A stretch of 10,649 nt of DNA from assembly GCA_937982515.1 (NCBI GenBank), contig CALJMB010000142.1, positions 1 to 10,649 of the forward strand, read 5' to 3'. Below the pieces are notes generated by a model. That model did no database searches, had not been told where the DNA came from, and saw only the letters and a program-made list of their open reading frames with translations. The stretch comes from an uncultured Balneolaceae bacterium (GTDB lineage Bacteria > Bacteroidota > Rhodothermia > Balneolales > Balneolaceae). Shown here piece after piece: positions 7,117-10,649 of the stretch (position 1 is the first letter of the stretch; each line of letters opens with the position of its first letter). Position numbers and translations under genes: made by a program.

Positions 7117-7527
7117 TCATGCAATCCCCCAAAGAGCATAGTCAAATGATATTGTTCCTGCTCCTGTTATGATTAATGCAGTACATCCGGCCAGCAATAC
7201 TACATCCAATTCCCACCCGCCTGGTTCACCAAACTTTGTCTGCATCTGCCTCACTTTCAGATCAATAGCTCCCAACATGATGATTGTGAATCCGATGGCA
7301 GCAAGCTGCGTCAGAAATCCGCTAATTAAAGCAACAGCTCCTAACGGTTCAACAATAGAAAGCAATCGAAGTTGTTTTAGCATACTTGCAGGCATTTCTT
7401 CAGAAGGCTCCATCTTCCACATTTTAAGTTTATCAAGACCGTGGTAAAGAAAGCTCACAGCTATCCCGAGCCTTAAAGCCAGCAATCCGATATTATTAAA
7501 CTCGGTCAGATCAGTTAGTATATCCAT
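7117..7527 (-). CDS. DoxX-family inner-membrane protein
   Basis: 136 residues with four predicted membrane helices at about 13-30, 53-71, 73-90 and 106-123. Family-like features are the N-terminal ALRLGIAVSFLYHGLDKL, the GAVALISGFLTQLAAIGF stretch and a C-terminal EPGGWELDVVLLAG, the DoxX-like 'GG-E..ll' motif before the last helix. DoxX-family proteins are small membrane proteins linked to thiosulphate:quinone oxidoreductase in archaea and to oxidant resistance in bacteria; the exact reaction here is unknown. Minus strand, upstream of the barrel gene. A palindrome (7555-7571) sits about 28 bases before the ATG and may bind the neighbouring HxlR regulator. Confidence 0.88.
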   Translation of the reverse strand: MDILTDLTEFNNIGLLALRLGIAVSFLYHGLDKLKMWKMEPSEEMPASMLKQLRLLSIVEPLGAVALISGFLTQLAAIGFTIIMLGAIDLKVRQMQTKFGEPGGWELDVVLLAGCTALIITGAGTISFDYALWGIA

Positions 7528-7554
7528 CTCAGTTCATTTTTATTTTTATTTGAT

Positions 7555-7571
7555 CATCGAAGTGATCGATG
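7555..7571. promoter_or_regulatory. Candidate operator upstream of doxX
   Basis: CATCGA (7555-7560) and TCGATG (7566-7571) form a perfect inverted repeat with a 5-base spacer, overlapping TGATCA...TGATC. It is 28 bases before the doxX start codon, within the expected promoter/leader. The GATCAT core recurs in the repeat in front of the barrel gene. Binding by the HxlR protein is an inference from proximity. Confidence 0.4.
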
Positions 7572-7806
7572 GTCTCTAATTGTGACAGACGTATATTAGA
7601 TATAGTTACAAACAATTATTCATTTCCACCGCTTAACCTGGTAACCCGTAAGTAACTTGCCCTGTAATGGCTTGAGAAGTGCTTTTTGTGCTGATATCTT
7701 AATCTCTCTTAACCGATGTCAGAGCATTTTATTCGTTAGGAGTAATGGCTGTTTCGGGATGCCTGAGAGTCGGGTGCATCCATACATTTAAAAACAGCTT
7801 TCATAA
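7572..7806. other. Intergenic stretch between doxX and the restriction remnant
   Basis: No gene could be supported. The left end should contain the doxX promoter. The right end (about 7780-7806) may still be decayed HsdR sequence, because the words HLKTAFIK in another frame resemble the helicase segment that precedes the DEAH box. This would imply a frameshift. Evidence is weak. Confidence 0.3.
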
Positions 7807-8451
7807 AACGCTGTTCTCAACCAAAAGAACTTCGTCAATGAGTCCCGCAATATCTTTGTACTGATTGATGAGTTTCACCGCACCCAATAGGGGATGATGC
7901 ACGCAGAGATGAGAAAAGTATTGCCCAACGCCTGCTATATCGGCTTTACAGGTATGCCCCTGATGGAAATTGAGAAAAACACAGTAGCCAGGCTTGGAGG
8001 CATGATCGATTCCTATTCAATGGATCAGGCCGTTAAGGATAGAGTGGTAGTTTCCATTATATATGAAGGTCGGGCCGCCAGGCCGGATACTTGGAAAGAG
8101 GAAATGGACCGTGAATTTGAGCGGGATATGGAGGGAATGTCGAAGGATCAGGTTTTCGACTATAAACGCAGGTATTCCACGTTAAACAAATTGCTGACCG
8201 GGTTTAATGTCCCAAATAACACGGTGCTGTATATGGCCCGTTATCTCGATGAGCATAATTTGTTACAGGCTATTGCCCGTGTGAACCGGCTATTTGAGGG
8301 AAAAGATACAGGCTTTGTTATAGACTACGTTGATATTCTCGGCACATTGACGGATGCCATCAATACCTATTCGGCATTGAGTGGATTTGAACAGGAAGAC
8401 CTGAAAGACGACTTCTATGAAAAGTTATCCATTTTTTCACGAACGCTACAG
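7807..8451 (+). pseudogene. Type I restriction enzyme R subunit (HsdR) remnant, stop-containing and internally deleted
   Basis: Reading in one frame, NFVNESRNIFVLIDEFHRTQ is followed by TAG (7888-7890) and then GMMHAEMRKVLPNACYIGFTG. Intact HsdR proteins read VLxDEAHRTQYGDLHAKMRKxLPNAxxIGFTGTPL here, so the tyrosine codon has become a stop, the DEAH box is DEFH (7867-7878) and TGTP is TGMP. After the stop the frame is open from ATG 7894. Motifs include NTVARLGGMIDSYSMDQAV, YEGR and, later, LLTGFNVPNNTVLYM and LLQAIARVNRLFEGKD (motor motifs V-VI). Between residues about 97 and 100 of this frame, KRRYSTLN joins directly to KLLTGFN; intact proteins have well over 100 residues there. A second join, SGFEQEDL to KDDFYEKL (about residue 170), drops the linker before the C-terminal helices. 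The nuclease N-terminal half is absent. Not an active restriction enzyme. Confidence 0.8.
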
Positions 8452-8754
8452 GCAGACTTTTCGGCAGGTAAATTGTTTGAGTATATCAAAGAGTCAGACA
8501 TAAAATGGTTTAAAAAGATCTTAAATTCTTCGAAAATCTTCGCCCGTCAGTCCGGGTGCAGCTTTACGGCAACAGGGAATATTTTATTAAATCCTGACTT
8601 GATCAAACACTCTGTGTGTTGCATTGACTATGTAATTATTCACGAGCTTTGTCATACCAGGCACCCTCAGCACAACAAGAATTTTTACCAGTTATTAAGC
8701 CAAATGCTCCCAGACTGGCAAAATCGCAAGCATAAGTTGGAGAGGTTTTGTTAA
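8452..8754 (+). pseudogene. YgjP-like (DUF45, M48-type) zinc metallopeptidase C-terminal part, fused to the HsdR remnant
   Basis: The open frame from 7894 runs on without a stop into the C-terminal half of a YgjP-like metallopeptidase. The signatures are SGCSFTATGNILLNPDLI, then IDYVIIHELCH with the zinc motif HExxH (His250, Glu251, His254 counted from ATG 7894), a third ligand candidate His260 in HPQHNKNFY, and the closing LPDWQNRKHKLE. The N-terminal half of the family is missing, and the usual RWGSCS is ARQSGCS. YgjP-like genes are often found next to type I restriction genes, so the fusion most likely came from a deletion between an hsdR gene and its neighbour. The zinc site looks intact, so residual function of the chimera (286 residues from ATG 7894) is possible but unlikely. 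Confidence 0.78.
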
Positions 8755-8977
8755 ACACTCCTATCAATTAGTAGGCATCTATAAAGTTAGTGGGTGGCTG
8801 GAACAAATAAGTTCAGGAGCTTATAACAGGCAAGACTTATATCTACTTCTATAGATTTAAGGAGTGGAGAAAGAGAGATCGTAAAGGACGGAAAGCTACA
8901 AAAAGTATAAGGTAGTGGTGCCAGAGTTATCCAGGAAAGACCAATAACTGGTCGATATCGGAGAACAGGTACGGCTA
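8755..8977 (+). other. Spacer between remnant and Fic gene, with a possible gene scrap
   Basis: This stretch has no complete gene. An open stretch of 27 codons at 8827-8907 (QARLISTSIDLRSGEREIVK, then DGKLQKV and a stop) resembles the 'TDIETGE..V..G.L..AI' segment of patatin-like phospholipases, and words further on in other frames (ITGRYRRTG) could be the following motif. If real it is a frameshifted scrap of a third lost gene. The resemblance is short and was judged by eye, so it is not called a gene. Confidence 0.25.
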
Positions 8978-9667
8978 TTACTCTGATTCCTCATCTTCTT
9001 CCGAAATCTCAAAGACTTCTTTTTCACATACTTGAACCCACCAGCCGAAGTGCTCTTCCATATTCGTTTCATGGTAATAATTTAGCTTTTTTAAAAAGGA
9101 GCCTCTATCTTGGAGATTTTTCCAGTTGATGTATAATCCAAACTGGTATAAATACATATTTACAAACAGCCGGGCTATCCGACCATTGCCGTCATAAAAG
9201 GGGTGTGTAAAAACAAATTTCTGATAGAAATGGAGAGCATTATCTAAGGCTCCCTCTTCATCTTCTCTGCGCAAATATTTAAAGGATTTTTTTAAGTCAC
9301 CTTGAATTTTGTCAGGCGGAGAGCCCCTAAAACGTGGTCTATGTTCTTGTCTTTTTTGTCCGCCAAAGAAAACAGCGCCGTTATTTGGATGTTCCTTTTT
9401 TCGAAATTGCCCATTGGTCGAAATGATATCCGAAAAAAGAAATTCATGGAGGATCTGACATAACCGTAAACAGACATGATCAGTAAGCGCTAGACTTCCA
9501 TTTTGGATACGTCTGTTAATACCTGGTAGAATTTCATTATCCAGAGCCTCGTAATTAGTTCTGGCTAAGGCATTGGCCGCTTTTATACCTTCATCAGTGG
9601 ACGGAAACTTGTCAGGGAATACCTCTATTAATTCTTTTAGTTGAGATAATTCGCCACTATCAGCCAA
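8978..9667 (-). CDS. Fic domain toxin (protein AMP-transferase family) of a Panacea-Fic toxin-antitoxin pair
   Basis: 229 residues. The Fic catalytic motif HPFYDGNGRIAR (155-166) is fully canonical: catalytic His155, Asp159, the GNGR anion-hole loop and Arg166. The preceding helices and target-docking flap region (GQFRKKEHPNNGAVFFGG, about 86-103) are also present. Fic enzymes with this motif usually transfer AMP from ATP to a hydroxyl of a target protein. No clear (S/T)xxxE(G/N) inhibitory helix is seen in the protein, so control must come from a partner, presumably the upstream Panacea protein. The frame opens at TTG (9665-9667); an in-frame stop lies 7 codons before it and no ATG or GTG is near. 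TTGGCTGA overlaps the antitoxin stop by 8 bases, indicating coupled, low-level translation. The C-terminus is strongly acidic (EISEEDEESE). Confidence 0.88.
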   Translation of the reverse strand: MADSGELSQLKELIEVFPDKFPSTDEGIKAANALARTNYEALDNEILPGINRRIQNGSLALTDHVCLRLCQILHEFLFSDIISTNGQFRKKEHPNNGAVFFGGQKRQEHRPRFRGSPPDKIQGDLKKSFKYLRREDEEGALDNALHFYQKFVFTHPFYDGNGRIARLFVNMYLYQFGLYINWKNLQDRGSFLKKLNYYHETNMEEHFGWWVQVCEKEVFEISEEDEESE

Positions 9668-10286
9668 AGATTGCTGTATTTGAATTCATAAAGAGATGGG
9701 CCTCTTTAGAAGCCTTCTTAAATTCGTCTAAATATTCTTCCAGAGAATCAAAATAGACATTGGTTGCTTCATCATCTTCTGCCATATCAAATACATAAGC
9801 ATGATGACTGGTAGTTTTAGGTGGGTAGTATTTACTGCCTTTATCTAAAGGGAAGTTCTGGGCAAAACTTTCTTTAGAATAATAGCCTAAGATATCTTCG
9901 TCAGATATTTTCCCACCAAACTCCTGATTTTTTATCCACGGATCTTCTGTGTGAGTCGTTTTCGATAGGGTGATAGCATTATAGCAACCATAACTATCAA
10001 CAATGAAATCGATTAACTTCTTTTCGCCAGAAGGAATTGGGCTAAACAGTGGAGTTTCTTTTATAGGATTTTTACCGTGGCCCTTAAACTCATGATAAAT
10101 ACCAGGATTTACAGGCCCATACTTCCAAGCGTAAAAAGCTTGATCCGGAGAATCAGAAATAGTTTTCTTGCCAGCCACAGTCGTCCATACCTTTACATAG
10201 TAAAGTAGTTTTTGAAGTTTCATAGGGGTTACGTTCCCTTGAAACTTATTTAGGATGTATCCGGCTATGTTTTCTAAGTGTTGCAT
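9660..10286 (-). CDS. Panacea-domain (DUF4065, SocA-like) antitoxin
   Basis: 208 residues. The Panacea fold signatures are in order: MKLQKLLYYVKVW (22-34), AFYAWKYGPVNPGIYHEFKG (50-69), a central helix region, LSKTTHTEDPW (107-117, the conserved T/S-H-x-xPW element) and ILGYYS (132-137). Proteins with this domain (SocA, PanA) neutralise toxins of many unrelated folds, encoded next to them, and the domain is known as a promiscuous antitoxin module. Here the partner is the Fic gene immediately downstream, with stop and start overlapping. Residues about 150-208 (KYYPPKTTSHHAYVF onward) extend beyond the core domain and may be the toxin-specific part. ATG at 10286 has no Shine-Dalgarno; a TAnnTTTG promoter candidate lies about 45 bases upstream. 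Could bind its own promoter, but no classic DNA-binding motif is evident. Confidence 0.88.
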   Translation of the reverse strand: MQHLENIAGYILNKFQGNVTPMKLQKLLYYVKVWTTVAGKKTISDSPDQAFYAWKYGPVNPGIYHEFKGHGKNPIKETPLFSPIPSGEKKLIDFIVDSYGCYNAITLSKTTHTEDPWIKNQEFGGKISDEDILGYYSKESFAQNFPLDKGSKYYPPKTTSHHAYVFDMAEDDEATNVYFDSLEEYLDEFKKASKEAHLFMNSNTAIFG

Positions 10287-10330
10287 TTAGACGATAGTAG
10301 ATGCCTGATTGTGGCTTCAAAAACGGAAAT

Positions 10331-10357
10331 CAAACATAATATATTATAATTTATAAT
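10331..10357 (-). promoter_or_regulatory. Candidate promoter and operator of the Panacea-Fic operon
   Basis: On the minus strand TATGTTTG (plus 10331-10338) fits the Bacteroidota -7 consensus TAnnTTTG, about 45 bases before the antitoxin ATG. No TTG-type -33 element is obvious. Directly upstream is the perfect palindrome ATTATAA-T-TTATAAT (10343-10357), placed to block polymerase if bound, as in self-regulated toxin-antitoxin operons. Confidence 0.5.
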
Positions 10358-10530
10358 AAAAATGTGTTCCAGCAAAGGTGTGACCTTGGTAGTATATATT
10401 TTCGCATAGAAAACTAAAGCTCCAGCATTAATAGGATATGAGTACAGTTTAAGGATAGAGCGAATGCATTCCTAGTACCATTCTAGTACCAGTATGGACA
10501 TCAAGCTTTGAGAGACGGGAACCCTATAAA
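10358..10530. other. AT-rich gap between toxin-antitoxin operon and tRNA terminator, with a tandem repeat
   Basis: No gene. It contains two copies of CTAGTACCA (10472-10480 and 10483-10491) with an 11-base period, roughly one helical turn, and a short inverted repeat AAGGT-GTG-ACCTT (10375-10387). These lie between the island genes and the 3' end of the tRNA. Whether they are protein-binding arms of a lost integrase site or chance cannot be told. Confidence 0.35.
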
Positions 10531-10567
10531 TAAAAAAAGCCCCTAACTCATTGAAAGTTAGGGGCTT
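10531..10567 (-). terminator. Rho-independent terminator of the tRNA-Asp transcript
   Basis: AAGCCCCTAACT (10537-10548) and AGTTAGGGGCTT (10556-10567) form a perfect 12-base-pair stem with a 7-base loop. On the minus strand it is followed by TTTTTA, the T run of an intrinsic terminator, nine bases after the tRNA 3' end. Confidence 0.9.
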
Positions 10568-10575
10568 ACAATAAG

Positions 10576-10649
10576 CGATCCGGACGAGATTCGAACTCGC
10601 GACCTCCTGCGTGACAGGCAGGCGTTCTAACCAGCTGAACTACCGGACC
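10576..10649 (-). tRNA. tRNA-Asp (anticodon GTC)
   Basis: 74 bases running to the right edge of the window. The acceptor stem GGTCCGG pairs with CCGGATC (one G-T wobble), the discriminator is G, the anticodon arm is CCTGC-CTGTCAC-GCAGG with GTC in the loop, and the T arm holds the GTTCGAATC box. No CCA is encoded: the bases after the discriminator are CTT. The 3' end points to the accessory region at the left, a common geometry for tRNA genes used as integration sites. The gene appears complete, ending exactly at the first acceptor base. Confidence 0.95.

Noticed and set aside
6935..7132. Minus-strand 65-codon frame between doxX and the barrel gene
   Set aside because: It overlaps the doxX stop, lacks a convincing start or family features, and covers a likely promoter.
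7160..7450. Plus-strand frame over doxX
   Set aside because: Shadow of the four-helix membrane protein on the minus strand.
10472..10491. CRISPR-like repeat (CTAGTACCA twice)
   Set aside because: Only two 9-base copies two bases apart, with no spacers and no cas genes.

Overview
The window looks like chromosomal DNA from the Bacteroidota/Balneolota side of the tree. The support is an OMP_b-brl type outer-membrane barrel gene, start sites that mostly lack a strong Shine-Dalgarno, and a promoter-like TATGTTTG that fits the Bacteroidota TAnnTTTG -7 consensus. No ribosomal marker is present, so the phylum call is an inference. Bases 1-4500 are visibly GC-richer than about 7530-10575, where the genes and remnants look like an acquired accessory segment ending at a tRNA-Asp gene.

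Region 1 (2-4413) is a catabolic oxidoreductase locus with two divergent arms. The left arm (minus strand) carries a DAO-fold FAD oxidoreductase followed by an atypical NAD(P)-binding SDR/epimerase-like protein. The right arm (plus strand) carries three tightly overlapping genes: a stand-alone BFD-like [2Fe-2S] protein, a ferredoxin-like [2Fe-2S] protein and a Pyr_redox_2-type FAD protein. Together they resemble the multi-subunit D-hydroxyproline dehydrogenase / HcnABC / octopine-nopaline oxidase family of membrane-linked amine or D-amino-acid dehydrogenases, with the BFD cluster split off as its own polypeptide. The substrate cannot be read from the sequence. The 383-base divergent intergenic region holds several palindromes that could be operators.

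Region 2 (4512-7527) is ordinary chromosome. It contains an Rnk homologue (minus), an AT-rich gap with a decayed IS3-family transposase fragment, an HxlR-type regulator (plus), an outer-membrane beta-barrel protein with a good terminator (minus) and a DoxX-family membrane protein (minus). The doxX and barrel upstream regions each carry an inverted repeat that could be an HxlR operator.

Region 3 (about 7800-8960) is a restriction-modification graveyard. It holds a type I restriction HsdR remnant, with an in-frame stop and DEAH changed to DEFH, joined in frame to the C-terminal part of a YgjP-like zinc metallopeptidase. At least two further internal deletions have kept the frame. A possible further gene scrap follows.

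Region 4 (8978-10286, minus) is a two-gene toxin-antitoxin operon: a Panacea (DUF4065, SocA-like) antitoxin, then a Fic toxin with an intact HPFYDGNGRIAR motif. The Fic gene starts at a TTG that overlaps the antitoxin stop. Upstream are a TAnnTTTG promoter candidate and a perfect AT-rich palindrome. The window closes with a strong tRNA-side terminator (10537-10567) and a complete tRNA-Asp(GTC) on the minus strand, whose 3' end faces the accessory segment as at many genomic-island insertion points.
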